A stretch of DNA of 61,683 bases from Methylophaga thiooxydans DMS010 (GCF_000156355.1 NZ_GG657892.1:1-61683); one strand, 5' to 3'. Positions 41,389 to 53,133 are shown, counted from the first letter of the stretch. Translations and numbers: made by a program. Notes: generated by a model not told the origin, from the sequence alone.

Positions 41389-42705
41389 ATGAGACCTTTA
41401 GCTTTAGTCTTCCCTCTATATCTAATGGTTGGAACGAGCAGTGCAGCTACCCTCCAAGAGGCAGTGGATGCGACAGTAAAAACCAACCCAGACGTACTTG
41501 CGGCCGTACATGAACGACAAGCTGTTTCGAAAGAAGTAGATCAAGCGAAAGCAGGCTACTACCCAACACTGGATTTACAAGTAGGCACGGGTTGGGAAAT
41601 GACCGACAACCCAAGCACACGTGGTTCAGGAAAAGGTGAAGTGCACCTTAACCGTGATGAAGCCAGACTGGATGCCCGTCAAATGTTATTTGATGGCATG
41701 GAAACAAAAAATGAAGTGGAACGTCAGGAAGCGCGCACTAACTCACGTGCATTCTCAGTGTTCAGTTCTGCTGAGAATACAGGCCTTGATGCGGTCGAAG
41801 CCTATCTGAATGTATTGCGTCGTCAACATTTGGTTGAATTAGCTCAAACCAATCTTGAAGCTCATCAGCGTACACATGACCAGATCATGCTCCGTAGTGA
41901 ACGTGGTGTTGGTCGTAAAGCTGATATGGACCAAAGCTTAGGTCGTTTGGCGCTTGCCGAAGCGAACCTGATGTCTGAACAAAGTAACCTGCGTGATGCT
42001 GAAACATCATATATCCGTGTTGTTGGGATGGAGCCGGACACTTTGTCACAACCTGACTCACCGATTAGTCTGATACCTCAAACACGCGATGAAGCTATTG
42101 CCACTGCAGTTGATAATCACCCTACGCTGAGATTAGCTGCATTTGACGTTGAGTCAGCGCAAGCACAACATGCCACAGCGAAAGCACCTTTTTACCCAGA
42201 TTTACATTTAGAGTTGGGGACACGTGCTGACCATGATATTGACGGTCAGGAAGGTAAGGACAAAGACCTCTATGCGATGTTGCGTTTACGCTATAACTTA
42301 GTCAACGGTGGTCGTGACACAGCGCGTCGTGAAGAAACTGCGTTCTTGATCAATCAAGCGGCCGAAATTCGTAATAATACGCACCGTCAGGTTGAAGAAA
42401 GTGTTCGCCTGTCGTGGAATGCATGGGAAACAGTCAAGCGTCAAATGTCTTTCAGAAGACAGCATGTAGAGTCGAGTGAAAAGTCTCGTGATGCATACCA
42501 ACAACAATTTAGCTTGGGTCAACGTACTCTGTTGGACTTGTTGGATTCTGAAAACGAAGTGTTCAGCGCGCGTACAGCGTTAGTAAACACACAATATGAC
42601 GAAATGTTTGCGATGTATCGCATTCTCAACAGCATGGGTATGTTGTTACAAGGCTTGAATGTTGAGCTGCCTGAAGCAGCGACAACGATTGCAAGCAACG
42701 AATAA
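41389..42705 (+). CDS. TolC/LapE-type outer-membrane efflux channel
   Basis: 438 residues with a signal peptide (MRPLALVFPLYLMVGTSSAA) and two OEP repeats (LQEAVDATVKTNPDVLAAV and AIATAVDNHPTLRLAAFDVE). The usual TolC-end motif GQRTLLDLLDSENEVFSA is present. It forms the trimeric outer-membrane duct of the type I secretion system. Terminated downstream by 42728-42758. Confidence 0.93.
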   Translation: MRPLALVFPLYLMVGTSSAATLQEAVDATVKTNPDVLAAVHERQAVSKEVDQAKAGYYPTLDLQVGTGWEMTDNPSTRGSGKGEVHLNRDEARLDARQMLFDGMETKNEVERQEARTNSRAFSVFSSAENTGLDAVEAYLNVLRRQHLVELAQTNLEAHQRTHDQIMLRSERGVGRKADMDQSLGRLALAEANLMSEQSNLRDAETSYIRVVGMEPDTLSQPDSPISLIPQTRDEAIATAVDNHPTLRLAAFDVESAQAQHATAKAPFYPDLHLELGTRADHDIDGQEGKDKDLYAMLRLRYNLVNGGRDTARREETAFLINQAAEIRNNTHRQVEESVRLSWNAWETVKRQMSFRRQHVESSEKSRDAYQQQFSLGQRTLLDLLDSENEVFSARTALVNTQYDEMFAMYRILNSMGMLLQGLNVELPEAATTIASNE

Positions 42706-42727
42706 CAACGACAATTAGTGAACCAAG

Positions 42728-42758
42728 AAAGCCACGGCTATGTGTCGTGGCTTTTTTT
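42728..42758 (+). terminator. Terminator after the secretion operon
   Basis: AAAGCCACG (42728-42736) pairs with CGTGGCTTT (42746-42754) around a nine-base loop, followed by a T-run. Confidence 0.88.
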
Positions 42759-42847
42759 TAGATGGCGAGTGACGGCACTTTTTTTCTGGTTTGGAAACGA
42801 TCGTGCTATCATACGAGCCCCAAATGGCGGGATAGTTAAGAGATTTC

Positions 42848-43363
42848 ATGAGTAAGCAATCATCATATACATACGAAGAATTATTGCAGTGTGGACACGG
42901 CGAAATGTTTGGTCCCGGCAATGCCCAGTTACCTGTTCCCAATATGCTGATGATGGATCGCATTGCTCATATCTCAAACACTGGTGGGGCATACGGAAAG
43001 GGTGAAATTATCGCAGAGCTGGATATTCATCCTGATTTGTGGTTTTTTGACTGCCACTTTCCCGGTGACCCAGTTATGCCAGGCTGTCTTGGATTGGATG
43101 CGATGTGGCAATTAGTAGGCTTTTTCTTGGCATGGGATGGCAATCCGGGTCGAGGTCGAGCACTGGGTTCAGGTGAAGTAAAATTCACTGGTCAAGTGTT
43201 GCCGACAGCAAAAAAAGTCACATACCGAATTGATTTAAAGCGTGTTATCGCACGGAAACTCGTGTTGGCAATAGCCGACGGTACAGTGTCTGTCGATGGA
43301 CGTGATATTTATACAGCAAAAGATTTGCGAGTAGGCCTTTTTACTTCCACTGAAGATTTTTAG
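42848..43363 (+). CDS. fabA: 3-hydroxydecanoyl-ACP dehydratase/isomerase FabA
   Basis: 171 residues. Hot-dog fold enzyme with the catalytic pair His70 and Asp84 in [19 protein letters not shown]. It dehydrates 3-hydroxydecanoyl-ACP and isomerises the trans-2 to the cis-3 product, starting unsaturated fatty-acid synthesis. Paired with fabB as usual in gammaproteobacteria. A TATCAT -10-like element lies near 42810. Confidence 0.97.
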   Translation: MSKQSSYTYEELLQCGHGEMFGPGNAQLPVPNMLMMDRIAHISNTGGAYGKGEIIAELDIHPDLWFFDCHFPGDPVMPGCLGLDAMWQLVGFFLAWDGNPGRGRALGSGEVKFTGQVLPTAKKVTYRIDLKRVIARKLVLAIADGTVSVDGRDIYTAKDLRVGLFTSTEDF

Positions 43364-43372
43364 GATATAACG

Positions 43373-44590
43373 ATGAGACGTGTTGTTGTCACAGGATTAG
43401 GTATCACATCCTGTCTGGGGTTGGATGCCACAACGGTCACCGAGTCCTTACGTAACGGTAAATCTGGTATTCGCTTCAAGCAGGAATATGCAGATATGGG
43501 CTTTAGAAGCCATGTCGCCGGTACCATAGATATTGATTTTAAAGAGCATATAGATCGTAAAACATTACGATTTATGGGAGATGCGGCAGCGTATTCCTAT
43601 ATTTCGATGCAGCAGGCTATCGCGGACTCAGGGTTGAGTGACGAGCAGGTATCTAATGTTCGCACTGGTCTGATTATGGGATCGGGCGGCGCATCATCAG
43701 CAAATCAAGTTGAAGCGGCTGATATCTTGCGTGAGAAAGGCTTGAAGCGTATTGGGCCGTATCGTGTTACCCAAGTCATGGGTAGTACCACGTCAGCTTG
43801 TCTGGCAACACCCTTTAAAATTAAAGGCGTGAACTATTCTATGTCATCGGCCTGTGCGACCAGTGCGCATTGTATTGGTACCGCAATGGAACAAATCCAG
43901 CTAGGTAAACAAGATATTGTGTTTGCAGGTGGTGGTGAAGAAGAGCATTGGTCAATGAGCTCGCTCTTTGATGCGATGGGCGCATTATCGACCAAATATA
44001 ACGAGTCACCAGAAAAAGCGTCTCGTGCTTATGATGCTGACCGTGATGGGTTTGTTATCGCAGGTGGTGGTGGTGTGTTGGTGCTGGAAGAGTATGAACA
44101 CGCAAAAGCCCGTGGTGCCAAAATCTATGCTGAATTAACCGGCTATGGTGCAACGTCTGATGGTTACGATATGGTGGCACCTTCAGGTGAGGGCGCACAG
44201 CGTTGTATGGAACTGGCAATGTCGACCATTCGTGGCAAAGTCCAGTACATCAATGCACATGGCACTAGCACGCCAGTGGGTGACTTAGCAGAGCTAGGTG
44301 CGATTAAGAAAACCTTCGGTGATGATATTCCTTATGTGGGGTCAACCAAGTCATTGTCTGGCCATTCATTAGGTGCGGCCGGTGTTCAAGAAGCGATATA
44401 CAGCTTACTGATGCTACAGGATGATTTCTTAGCGGCATCAGCGAATATTGAAACATTAGACCCTGAAGCAGAAGCAGTACCGATCTTGCGCGAGCGGGTG
44501 GATAATGCAGGTCTGACGACAGTCATGTCGAACAGTTTTGGTTTTGGTGGTACCAACGCCTGCCTGGTGTTCGAAAAACTCGAAGATTAA
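43373..44590 (+). CDS. fabB: 3-oxoacyl-ACP synthase I FabB
   Basis: 405 residues with the Cys-His-His triad: Cys161 in [10 protein letters not shown], then [12 protein letters not shown] and [11 protein letters not shown]. Elongates the cis-3-decenoyl-ACP made by FabA. It starts nine bases after fabA, one operon. Confidence 0.97.
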   Translation: MRRVVVTGLGITSCLGLDATTVTESLRNGKSGIRFKQEYADMGFRSHVAGTIDIDFKEHIDRKTLRFMGDAAAYSYISMQQAIADSGLSDEQVSNVRTGLIMGSGGASSANQVEAADILREKGLKRIGPYRVTQVMGSTTSACLATPFKIKGVNYSMSSACATSAHCIGTAMEQIQLGKQDIVFAGGGEEEHWSMSSLFDAMGALSTKYNESPEKASRAYDADRDGFVIAGGGGVLVLEEYEHAKARGAKIYAELTGYGATSDGYDMVAPSGEGAQRCMELAMSTIRGKVQYINAHGTSTPVGDLAELGAIKKTFGDDIPYVGSTKSLSGHSLGAAGVQEAIYSLLMLQDDFLAASANIETLDPEAEAVPILRERVDNAGLTTVMSNSFGFGGTNACLVFEKLED

Positions 44591-44593
44591 AAT

Positions 44594-44623
44594 AAAAAGC
44601 CACCGAAAGGTGGCTTTTTTTTT
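44594..44623. terminator. Bidirectional terminator, fabB and the small leftward gene
   Basis: AAAAAGCCACC, loop GAAA, GGTGGCTTTTT and further T. A-run on one side and T-run on the other serve both converging genes. Confidence 0.9.
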
Positions 44624-44795
44624 ATTGCAGATCGTCGTCGGTGACTGGGCCGCGTTTACCGGCAACAGCTTCTTGTATCAAGGCGATTAATTGATTTTTC
44701 TTATCGGGATCGTCTAAATATTTCGAACTGAAGGTGATGCCAAACTTATCTGCATATTGTTTTACCAGCATCACCAAAATTGTTTCGTCTTCCAC
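44622..44795 (-). CDS. 57-residue acidic protein, unknown
   Basis: A short gene from a GTG at 44795 preceded by GGAGATAAAA. Sequence opens VEDETILVMLVKQYADKFG (first residue Met) and ends KRGPVTDDDLQ. It is helical and has no named family. Its stop lies at the edge of the shared terminator, which supports expression. Divergent from the alpha/beta hydrolase gene. Confidence 0.7.
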   Translation of the reverse strand: MEDETILVMLVKQYADKFGITFSSKYLDDPDKKNQLIALIQEAVAGKRGPVTDDDLQ

Positions 44796-44849
44796 TTTTA
44801 TCTCCAGCTTAATACAATCATCTCATTATAACGCGTCGACATAACTTCA

Positions 44850-45614
44850 ATGAAATTGCATTATCAACAATTGGGCGAGGGGCAACCTTTGCTGATTATT
44901 CACGGCTTGTTTGGCTCATCAGATAACTGGCGCAGCATGGCGCGTTACTTTTCGAAGTTCTTTCAGGTGATTAGTCTAGACCTTCGTAATCATGGTCAGT
45001 CACCACATAGTGAGAAACAAGATTTTACCTTGATGGCAGAAGATGTGAGGGCTTTATGTGACTCACTTGGTATAAGTAAAGCGCATGTGCTCGGCCATTC
45101 TTTGGGCGGTAAAGTAGCGATGCAATTTGCTGCACACTACCCGCAATCTGTGGATAAATTAGTGGTGGTAGATATCTCACCGCGGCAATATTTCAGTCAA
45201 CATACCCCCATGATGGATACGATGATGGCATTGGATATGGACCAATACGCTTCGCGTAGCGAAATTGACGAGGCTTTATCTGCTAGCATCAGCGATAAAA
45301 CAGTAAGACAGTTTTTATTAATGAATCTTCGAACGGATGAAAGTGGGTTTAGCTGGCGTATTAACTTACCGGCGCTGAAGCAAAACTATCAACAGTTAAT
45401 GGCCCCGGTTTGTACGACAGCAGTGCTGGATATGCCTAGTCTGTTTGTTTACGGAGCGCTATCAGACTACGTTAATACACAGGACAGGACGCTGATACAA
45501 CAGCATTTCACACAAGCAGAGTTTGTTGCCATTGAAAAGGCTGGTCACTGGGTCCACGCTGAAAAACCACAGCAATTTAAACAAATCGTTGAGGAGTTCT
45601 TACGCGATGCTTGA
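44850..45614 (+). CDS. Alpha/beta hydrolase, YbfF-like esterase
   Basis: 254 residues. Oxyanion-loop LLIIHGLFGSSDNW, nucleophile Ser in GHSLGG, a family Asp in LFVYGALSDYV, catalytic His in KAGHWVHAEKP. Related to E. coli YbfF acyl-CoA esterase. Natural substrate is unknown. Overlaps the next gene by eight bases. Confidence 0.9.
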   Translation: MKLHYQQLGEGQPLLIIHGLFGSSDNWRSMARYFSKFFQVISLDLRNHGQSPHSEKQDFTLMAEDVRALCDSLGISKAHVLGHSLGGKVAMQFAAHYPQSVDKLVVVDISPRQYFSQHTPMMDTMMALDMDQYASRSEIDEALSASISDKTVRQFLLMNLRTDESGFSWRINLPALKQNYQQLMAPVCTTAVLDMPSLFVYGALSDYVNTQDRTLIQQHFTQAEFVAIEKAGHWVHAEKPQQFKQIVEEFLRDA

Positions 45615-45957
45615 ATCTAGTTTATTGGCGCAGTTGATTGCTTTTCGTAAAGACCGGGATTGGGAGCAGTTTCATACCCCTAAAGACGTGGCAATTTCTT
45701 TATCTATCGAAGCCGCAGAGCTTTTAGAGTGGTTTCAGTGGCGTAATCATGATGAAGTTGAGGCGATGCTTGAGAGTGATAAGCGCGAACATTTGGAAGA
45801 CGAGATTGCTGATGTGGCCGTTTATCTGAGCTATTTATGTCATGACTTAGGTATTGACCTTAATCAGGCAGTTAAAAAGAAGATGGAAAAAAATGCTGCT
45901 AAATATCCTCCGGATAAAGTCAAAGGCCGTGCGGATAAATATAACGAATATTCATAA
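45607..45957 (+). CDS. MazG-like nucleotide pyrophosphohydrolase
   Basis: 116 residues from ATG 45607, overlapping the hydrolase stop. ExxE12-28ExxD motif is visible (SIEAAELLEWFQW and EDEIADVAVYL). Members hydrolyse NTPs or dNTPs, often damaged ones, and resemble RS21-C6/dCTPase. Likely housekeeping. Confidence 0.9.
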   Translation: MLESSLLAQLIAFRKDRDWEQFHTPKDVAISLSIEAAELLEWFQWRNHDEVEAMLESDKREHLEDEIADVAVYLSYLCHDLGIDLNQAVKKKMEKNAAKYPPDKVKGRADKYNEYS

Positions 45958-46025
45958 ACGCGGGCTGTGATGCTAGCATTTAGCTTTTACTTGGCGCGGC
46001 AGTGCCGCATTCAGGAACAGATAAA

Positions 46026-46883
46026 ATGAGTTCGATTGTTTTTTTGATTCAATGTACTGACCAAAAAGGTCTGGTAGCAGGCATTACCAGCTTCTTCGCC
46101 GAACGACAGTTTAATATTCTACATTGTCAGCAATACACCGATGTTGAGATCGGTCAGTATTTCATGCGCATTAAATTGGAAGATGAGGGAACATTGCCAC
46201 ACGAGCAGTTGGAAGCTGAGTTCGAGCGCTTTGCCCAAACTGTCAACCTCTCTTGGTCTGTACGGTACAGCGAAACGCCATACCGTGTTGCTTTATTGGT
46301 CACGCGTGCTTCACATTGCCCGTATGACTTGTTGTTGCGTGAGTACGAAGGTGAATTGAAATGTGATATTCCGCTGATTATTGGCAACCATAAAGATTTG
46401 GAGCAAATGGCTCGTCAGTTTGATAAACCGTTTTATCATTTACCGATAAGCAAGGAAACCAAACTGGAGCAGGAAGCCGCCATTAAAAAACTGCTTACCG
46501 AATACGATATCGATTTAGTGGTGATGGCGCGCTATATGCAAATTTTGTCAGAACAATTTGTGCAAGAATTTGCAGGTAAAGTCATTAATATTCATCATGG
46601 TTTCTTACCGGCATTCCAAGGTGCGCGACCTTACCACCAGGCCTATGAGCGTGGCGTTAAAATTATTGGTGCTACGGCTCACTATGCCACAGCAGATTTA
46701 GACGAGGGACCGATCATTGAGCAGGATGTACAGCGTGTCATGCACGACAATAGTCCTGAAGACTTAGTTATGGTGGGTAAAGATATCGAGCGTATGGTGT
46801 TAGCTCGTGCGGTTAAAGCGCATATCGAACATCGCATCATCATTAGTGGGCGCCGCACCATCGTTTTTTCTGAAGGTGCTTAA
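46026..46883 (+). CDS. purU: Formyltetrahydrofolate deformylase PurU
   Basis: 285 residues from ATG 46026. N-terminal ACT domain (QCTDQKGLVAGITSFFAERQ), C-terminal formyl-transferase fold with catalytic Asn-His-Asp in VINIHHGFLPAF and ATADLDEGPII. Hydrolyses 10-formyl-THF to formate and THF, balancing one-carbon units, a pathway of weight in methylotrophs. Confidence 0.95.
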   Translation: MSSIVFLIQCTDQKGLVAGITSFFAERQFNILHCQQYTDVEIGQYFMRIKLEDEGTLPHEQLEAEFERFAQTVNLSWSVRYSETPYRVALLVTRASHCPYDLLLREYEGELKCDIPLIIGNHKDLEQMARQFDKPFYHLPISKETKLEQEAAIKKLLTEYDIDLVVMARYMQILSEQFVQEFAGKVINIHHGFLPAFQGARPYHQAYERGVKIIGATAHYATADLDEGPIIEQDVQRVMHDNSPEDLVMVGKDIERMVLARAVKAHIEHRIIISGRRTIVFSEGA

Positions 46884-46938
46884 CCGCGTAAGCTTACATC
46901 TAGGAACACAATCTTCATCTAGTTAGCGAGAGTATTCG

Positions 46939-47697
46939 ATGACACAGCAAACCGTTATGATCACAGGTGCGACATCAGGTTTTGGTGAGGCCTGTGCGAA
47001 GCTATTTGCAAAACATGGTTGGAAGTTAATCCTGACTGGGCGACGACAGGAAAGGCTGAATAACCTACAGCAGCAGTTAGGTGGAGCAGAGCACGTTCAC
47101 ACCTGTTGTTTTGATATTACGGATCGTGATGCAGTAGAACGAGCCTTTACAGACTTACCTGCCAGGTTCAGTGCTATTGATGTGTTAGTAAATAATGCCG
47201 GTCTAGCCTTGGGCTTGGAGCCAGCTTACGAAACACAGTTGGATGACTGGGAAAAAATGGTCGATACCAACATCAAAGGACTTCTGTATTGCACGCGCAG
47301 CGTGTTGCCGAATATGATTAATCGTAAGGCAGGTTATATTATTAACATTGGCTCAGTAGCAGGAAACTGGCCATATCCGGGCGGTAATGTGTATTGTGCA
47401 ACCAAAGCATTTGTCAGGCAGTTTTCCCTAGCGATACGTGCCGACTTGTTGGGTACTAATGTCAGAGTCAGTAATCTTGAACCGGGTAATGCCGAAACCG
47501 AATTTTCCAAGGTGCGATTTAAAGATGACGACGATAAAGCTGACAAAGTTTATCAAGGCACGATAGCGCTGAGCGCTACTGATATTGCAGATACGGTCTG
47601 GTGGCTGGTGAATACGCCAGCACACGTGAATGTGACCACGTTAGAACTGATGCCAACGCAACAGGCAAATGGCCCGATGGCATTCTATCGGGAATAA
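46939..47697 (+). CDS. Short-chain dehydrogenase, YdfG-like
   Basis: 252 residues: TGATSGFGEACA nucleotide loop, NNAG, and catalytic Ser-Tyr-Lys (INIGSVAGNWPYPGGNVYCATK). Close in pattern to YdfG, an NADP-dependent 3-hydroxy acid dehydrogenase. Ends in a shared terminator. Confidence 0.93.
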   Translation: MTQQTVMITGATSGFGEACAKLFAKHGWKLILTGRRQERLNNLQQQLGGAEHVHTCCFDITDRDAVERAFTDLPARFSAIDVLVNNAGLALGLEPAYETQLDDWEKMVDTNIKGLLYCTRSVLPNMINRKAGYIINIGSVAGNWPYPGGNVYCATKAFVRQFSLAIRADLLGTNVRVSNLEPGNAETEFSKVRFKDDDDKADKVYQGTIALSATDIADTVWWLVNTPAHVNVTTLELMPTQQANGPMAFYRE

Positions 47698-47723
47698 AAA
47701 AACCGCGCCTTGGCGCGGTTTTT
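47696..47723. terminator. Bidirectional terminator, SDR and DUF4870 genes
   Basis: AACCGCGCC (47701-47709) and GGCGCGGTT (47712-47720) with flanking A- and T-runs. Confidence 0.9.
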
Positions 47724-47741
47724 CAGGTAATAACTAAAAGA

Positions 47742-48086
47742 TTATGAAAACAGCCATGTTGTTGGATTAGGGTGTGGCTGATTCTGGTCAAGGTATTTCA
47801 TTCCTTTGACACAGCGCACAATCAGCCAGACTAACCAAAACAGCAGAATGATGGCGCCAACGCCTGCAGACCACAAAAATATACCGCCAACAATCAGTAA
47901 TAAGCCTATCCAGAATGTTCGGATTTGAAATTGGTAATGCGTTTGTAACCATGCAGGCGCATCACTTTTATGAACATAAGCAATGATGACGCCGATAACA
48001 CCTAAAAACTGAACAATGATATTAACCAGCATTAACAGGTAAACCACTTTTGCTGTGCTCTGGCTGTTTTGAGCGTTGTCTGCCAT
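47742..48086 (-). CDS. DUF4870-type small membrane protein
   Basis: 114 residues. Three to four membrane helices (VVYLLMLVNIIVQFLGVIGV; FWIGLLLIVGGIFLW; AGAIILLFWLVWLIV-like) with the usual HYQFQIRTFW and GMKYLDQNQP motifs. Function unknown; often linked to stress or envelope genes. Confidence 0.85.
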   Translation of the reverse strand: MADNAQNSQSTAKVVYLLMLVNIIVQFLGVIGVIIAYVHKSDAPAWLQTHYQFQIRTFWIGLLLIVGGIFLWSAGVGAIILLFWLVWLIVRCVKGMKYLDQNQPHPNPTTWLFS

Positions 48087-48147
48087 TTTTGCCTATCCTT
48101 TTATTTGCCAAGCAAAACCTAATCTAACAAATTTATAGCAAACTGAA

Positions 48148-48180
48148 AGCAGTATCCAGTAACAACTACTGAATACTGCT
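48148..48180 (-). terminator. Hairpin after the TonB receptor gene
   Basis: AGCAGTATCCAGTA (48148-48161) and TACTGAATACTGCT (48167-48180) match at 13 of 14 positions. T-rich sequence follows on the minus strand. Probable terminator of the dapE-receptor transcript. Confidence 0.6.
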
Positions 48181-48190
48181 CAATTCTGTA

Positions 48191-50332
48191 TTAGCCGCCA
48201 AAGTCGAAACGGATACCGGTCATCAGTGCACGCCCGATAATTGGTGCATCATCCTTGAGGAAGCTTTGGTGACGACGGCCATCTTCATTCAGCAGGTTAT
48301 GACCCTGAATATACAGTTCGCCACCTTTGAGGCTAGCCGGTTTCCAACGGGCATCCAAAGTAACCAGATTATAGCCATCCGTGTCAGATTCCAGTGCAGC
48401 AGAGTCGTTTTGTTTGAAGATATGACGGTAGTCCATGCTGAAGTCCCAGTCCTGATAGGCTGTATCAAAACCGATACCTAACCGTGCTGGGCTGATCCGT
48501 GGCAAGTTGTCGCCATCATCAAGCTTAGCTCGTACGATATCACCGGAAAAGCGCAGAGTCAGAGGCATATTGCCTTCAACCACATCCCAGGCAGCCGTAA
48601 ATTCAGCACCGTAGAAACGCGCATCATCCTGTTGATTAAACACCAGCGTGTCATCATCAATCATCACCGCGTTACCACTGCCATCATCCATTGAGGCCAA
48701 GTAAATAAAGTCCTGCACATGGTTATAAAACAAGGTGGCATCAAAGCGGAATGGACCACTATGTCTATCCAGACCAATTTCAATATTGGTGTAGGTTTCT
48801 TCATCCAAGCCAACATCGCCAACTTCAACGGTACCTGATGCTGCGTGAGTCCCGAAAGCATATAATTGCTCGGCTGATGGGGCTCGTTCTGAACGGGTGA
48901 GAGACAGACGTAAATGATGCGTGTCACCGAGATCGATAATTGAACCGGCTGAGAGGCTGAACGGGGTAAAGCTACGATCACCGACATCGGCTTCCTGATG
49001 TAACTCATCACCACTTGGCAGATCGATATGGCGTTCTTCACCTAGTGTAGTGGGATCGGAACGGACATGATCGATACGTACAGCGAATTCCAAGCGGCCG
49101 AAATCAGTTAGTCTTTCTTCCAATACAAATAACCCCGCTGAACGGGTGTCGGTATCACGAATGTAGAAACCATCGCTATGCCCACCATGACCGTGACCGC
49201 CGTGACCTTCACCATCAGCACCAAACTCACGGTTATTGAGTTGCAGACCAATCACACCCTGCCACATGCCAATCGGATTGTGGACCAGTTCAAAGCGGGC
49301 TTCAGTTTCGTCGTTGGTGAATTCCATTTCAACTTCACGTTCTTCAAGTTCACCATCATGAAAATGAGCACCGATTTCCTGTTGATTGAATTCTGTATGC
49401 GATAACTTGATTCTCGCCGCGGTGAAGCCGGGGATGGGATCAATCAATTCACTACGGAAGTCGACGCGATCGAAATCGGCATGAATGCGTTCTTGTTCTT
49501 CCTCGTCTTCACCTAAAAAGGCTTCAGGGATACCGTAATCTGTGCGCCAGCGGCTATAGCCCAGCCCCGCGTTGCCCCAGTCACCTTTGAATAAACCGGT
49601 TACAGAGAAAGAGTCAGTGATCGCATCACTGTTTTGCAGCGTGTCCTTATCGCCTTCTGTCTGGCCGCGTTGTTGAAAACCATCAATATCAAAATCATGG
49701 CTGCGTCGCAGGCCATAGTCAGTACGCAACACAAAATTGTCGGTTACTGGTAGTTCCAGACCAATATTGCCTTGGCGCTCATCACCATTGTAGCCATAAC
49801 CAAGTTGACCATGGACACGTGGCGCATCACCAAATTCTGGGTTGAAACGATTGCTTTTGACATTAATGACGCCGCCGGCTGCACCACTACCATAAAGCAG
49901 CGTAGCAGGGCCGCGGAAGACTTCAATTTGATCAGCACGAGAGGCATCGATCGCAACAGTATGATCGCCACCTTCACCAGAGACGTCCGCCGTTTTAAGG
50001 CCGTCGTCTAGCACCTGTACGCGAGAACCTTGTAAGCCCCTGATAACAGGACGGCCAACGCCAGGTCCAAAATCAGAGTTAGAAACGCCAGGCACCGTAT
50101 CTAAGGTTTCCCCTAATGTTGCGCCACGCTGTTGATTAAGCTCATCGCCACTTAAAACAGTAACGGGTTGAACTAATTCATCGGGGCTTTTCGCGCCAAG
50201 TGGGTTTGCGGTGACCGTTAAACTGGGGATTTCGATAACATCGGCATTCGTGTCAGCGGCAATAGGGCTGGACAGCGGTAATGTAGATAAAACGCTACTG
50301 ACCAACAGGACAGTATTTTTTTTGTTAAACAT
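48191..50332 (-). CDS. TonB-dependent receptor, ZnuD-like zinc uptake
   Basis: 713 residues: signal peptide, plug domain (TVTANPLGAKSPDELVQPVT, GRPVIRGLQGSRVQVLDDGL) and barrel ending in GRALMTGIRFDFGG. A His-rich external loop (GEGHGGHGHGGHSDGFYIRD) fits ZnuD-type zinc receptors. It imports zinc through the outer membrane using TonB. Located after a small His-containing protein and dapE. A Zur operator was not recognised upstream. Confidence 0.9.
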   Translation of the reverse strand: MFNKKNTVLLVSSVLSTLPLSSPIAADTNADVIEIPSLTVTANPLGAKSPDELVQPVTVLSGDELNQQRGATLGETLDTVPGVSNSDFGPGVGRPVIRGLQGSRVQVLDDGLKTADVSGEGGDHTVAIDASRADQIEVFRGPATLLYGSGAAGGVINVKSNRFNPEFGDAPRVHGQLGYGYNGDERQGNIGLELPVTDNFVLRTDYGLRRSHDFDIDGFQQRGQTEGDKDTLQNSDAITDSFSVTGLFKGDWGNAGLGYSRWRTDYGIPEAFLGEDEEEQERIHADFDRVDFRSELIDPIPGFTAARIKLSHTEFNQQEIGAHFHDGELEEREVEMEFTNDETEARFELVHNPIGMWQGVIGLQLNNREFGADGEGHGGHGHGGHSDGFYIRDTDTRSAGLFVLEERLTDFGRLEFAVRIDHVRSDPTTLGEERHIDLPSGDELHQEADVGDRSFTPFSLSAGSIIDLGDTHHLRLSLTRSERAPSAEQLYAFGTHAASGTVEVGDVGLDEETYTNIEIGLDRHSGPFRFDATLFYNHVQDFIYLASMDDGSGNAVMIDDDTLVFNQQDDARFYGAEFTAAWDVVEGNMPLTLRFSGDIVRAKLDDGDNLPRISPARLGIGFDTAYQDWDFSMDYRHIFKQNDSAALESDTDGYNLVTLDARWKPASLKGGELYIQGHNLLNEDGRRHQSFLKDDAPIIGRALMTGIRFDFGG

Positions 50333-50409
50333 GTTGTTTCCTCATAACACAACAGATCGCTGCGATAAAATCGGAACGATAAAAACTTAATAGATGAGCT
50401 TGTGGTGGT

Positions 50410-50700
50410 TTATGAGAAAGAGGGTGGGCCGCGGATAGCGTGATGTGAACGCGTATTCGTTGGCAACGCGAAAACATAATGTGCGTGGTTGCTTGCAACG
50501 ATAATGTGGCGTGGTGTGACGATGATATCTGGGCTGATATCTGCAACTGGCACATGGTTGATAGCATTTAAGCGTTCACACTGCGCATCGTCAGCGTGGA
50601 AAGCATGCTCTGCATCATGCCAGACCGCAAACGACTGCAACAACAGCACAATCGCTGCTAGCGCATAAAACCAGTGTCGTTTGTAGTGGGGATTAAACAA
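50410..50700 (-). CDS. Small membrane/periplasmic His-containing protein
   Basis: 96 residues from TTG 50700, eight bases after the dapE stop. One N-terminal membrane helix (WFYALAAIVLLLQSFAVW), then HDAEHAFHADDAQC and other histidines. Such proteins next to ZnuD-like receptors resemble DUF2946 small proteins, which may handle zinc in the periplasm. Start codon not certain. Confidence 0.7.
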   Translation of the reverse strand: MFNPHYKRHWFYALAAIVLLLQSFAVWHDAEHAFHADDAQCERLNAINHVPVADISPDIIVTPRHIIVASNHAHYVFALPTNTRSHHAIRGPPSFS

Positions 50701-50708
50701 GATCGTGC

Positions 50709-52185
<1,477 letters not shown>

Positions 52186-52233
52186 GTGATTTTTTAGGTC
52201 TGAATATTAAACGAGAAAAAATTTAGAATCATT

Positions 52234-52264
52234 CAGGGACGCTCCGTTTTTCAGAGCGTCCCTG
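52234..52264. other. Strong hairpin between dapD and the yffB-dapE unit
   Basis: CAGGGACGCTC (52234-52244) and GAGCGTCCCTG (52254-52264) form a perfect 11-base stem with a nine-base loop. On the minus strand no immediate T-run follows; probably an attenuator. Confidence 0.65.
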
Positions 52265-52290
52265 TTGATTAATAAGCCGATGATTGTGGC

Positions 52291-53112
52291 TTAGATGTCA
52301 CGCAGAAGTTCGTTGATACCGACTTTACCACGGGTTTTTTCGTCAACTTGTTTGACGATAACCGCACAGTACAAGCTGTAACTGCCATCTTTAGAAGGCA
52401 GGTTACCAGAAACCACAACAGAACCTGCAGGGATGCGGCCGTATGTGATTTCACCGGTCAGACGGTTGAAGATTTTGGTGCTTTGACCAATGTAGACGCC
52501 CATTGAGATCACTGAGCCTTCTTCCACAACAACACCTTCAACAACTTCTGAACGCGCACCGATAAAGCAGTTATCTTCAATAATAGTCGGGCCAGCTTGC
52601 AGTGGTTCTAATACACCACCGATACCAACGCCACCAGACAGGTGAACGTTTTTACCAATCTGAGCACAGCTACCGACGGTTGCCCAAGTATCAACCATAG
52701 TGCCGGAATCGACATAGGCACCAATGTTGACATAAGAAGGCATTAATACAACGCCCGGTGCGACATATGAACCGCGACGAACAGCAGCAGGTGGCACAAC
52801 ACGAACACCGGCTTTGTTGAAGTCATCTTCGTTAAAGCTGGCAAATTTAGGCTCTACCTTATCGAAGTAGTTAGTTTCGCCGCCTGGCATGATTTTGTTG
52901 TCGTTCAGACGAAATGACAGCAAAACGGCTTTTTTCAGCCATTGATTAACGACCCAGTCACCATTTTGCTTTTCTGCAACACGGGCAGTACCGTTATCCA
53001 GCATAGCCAAGGCTTCATTGACGGCATTTCTGACATCACTGTCTGCGTTCGCAGGGTTAATGTCTGCACGGCGTTCAAACGCCTCTTCGATAATTTGTTG
53101 AATATCGCTCAT
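52291..53112 (-). CDS. dapD: Tetrahydrodipicolinate N-succinyltransferase DapD
   Basis: 273 residues from ATG 53112 (GGAG ahead). Left-handed beta helix of hexapeptide repeats ([60 protein letters not shown]). Adds succinyl from succinyl-CoA to tetrahydrodipicolinate. Reads with dapC upstream and yffB-dapE downstream. Confidence 0.97.
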   Translation of the reverse strand: MSDIQQIIEEAFERRADINPANADSDVRNAVNEALAMLDNGTARVAEKQNGDWVVNQWLKKAVLLSFRLNDNKIMPGGETNYFDKVEPKFASFNEDDFNKAGVRVVPPAAVRRGSYVAPGVVLMPSYVNIGAYVDSGTMVDTWATVGSCAQIGKNVHLSGGVGIGGVLEPLQAGPTIIEDNCFIGARSEVVEGVVVEEGSVISMGVYIGQSTKIFNRLTGEITYGRIPAGSVVVSGNLPSKDGSYSLYCAVIVKQVDEKTRGKVGINELLRDI

Positions 53113-53133
53113 TGGGATCTCCATTGATTCAAT

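Noticed and set aside
48664..49041. Long open frames antisense to the TonB receptor gene or in other phases
   Set aside because: They lie inside a clear receptor gene with full domain content and have no ribosome sites of note.
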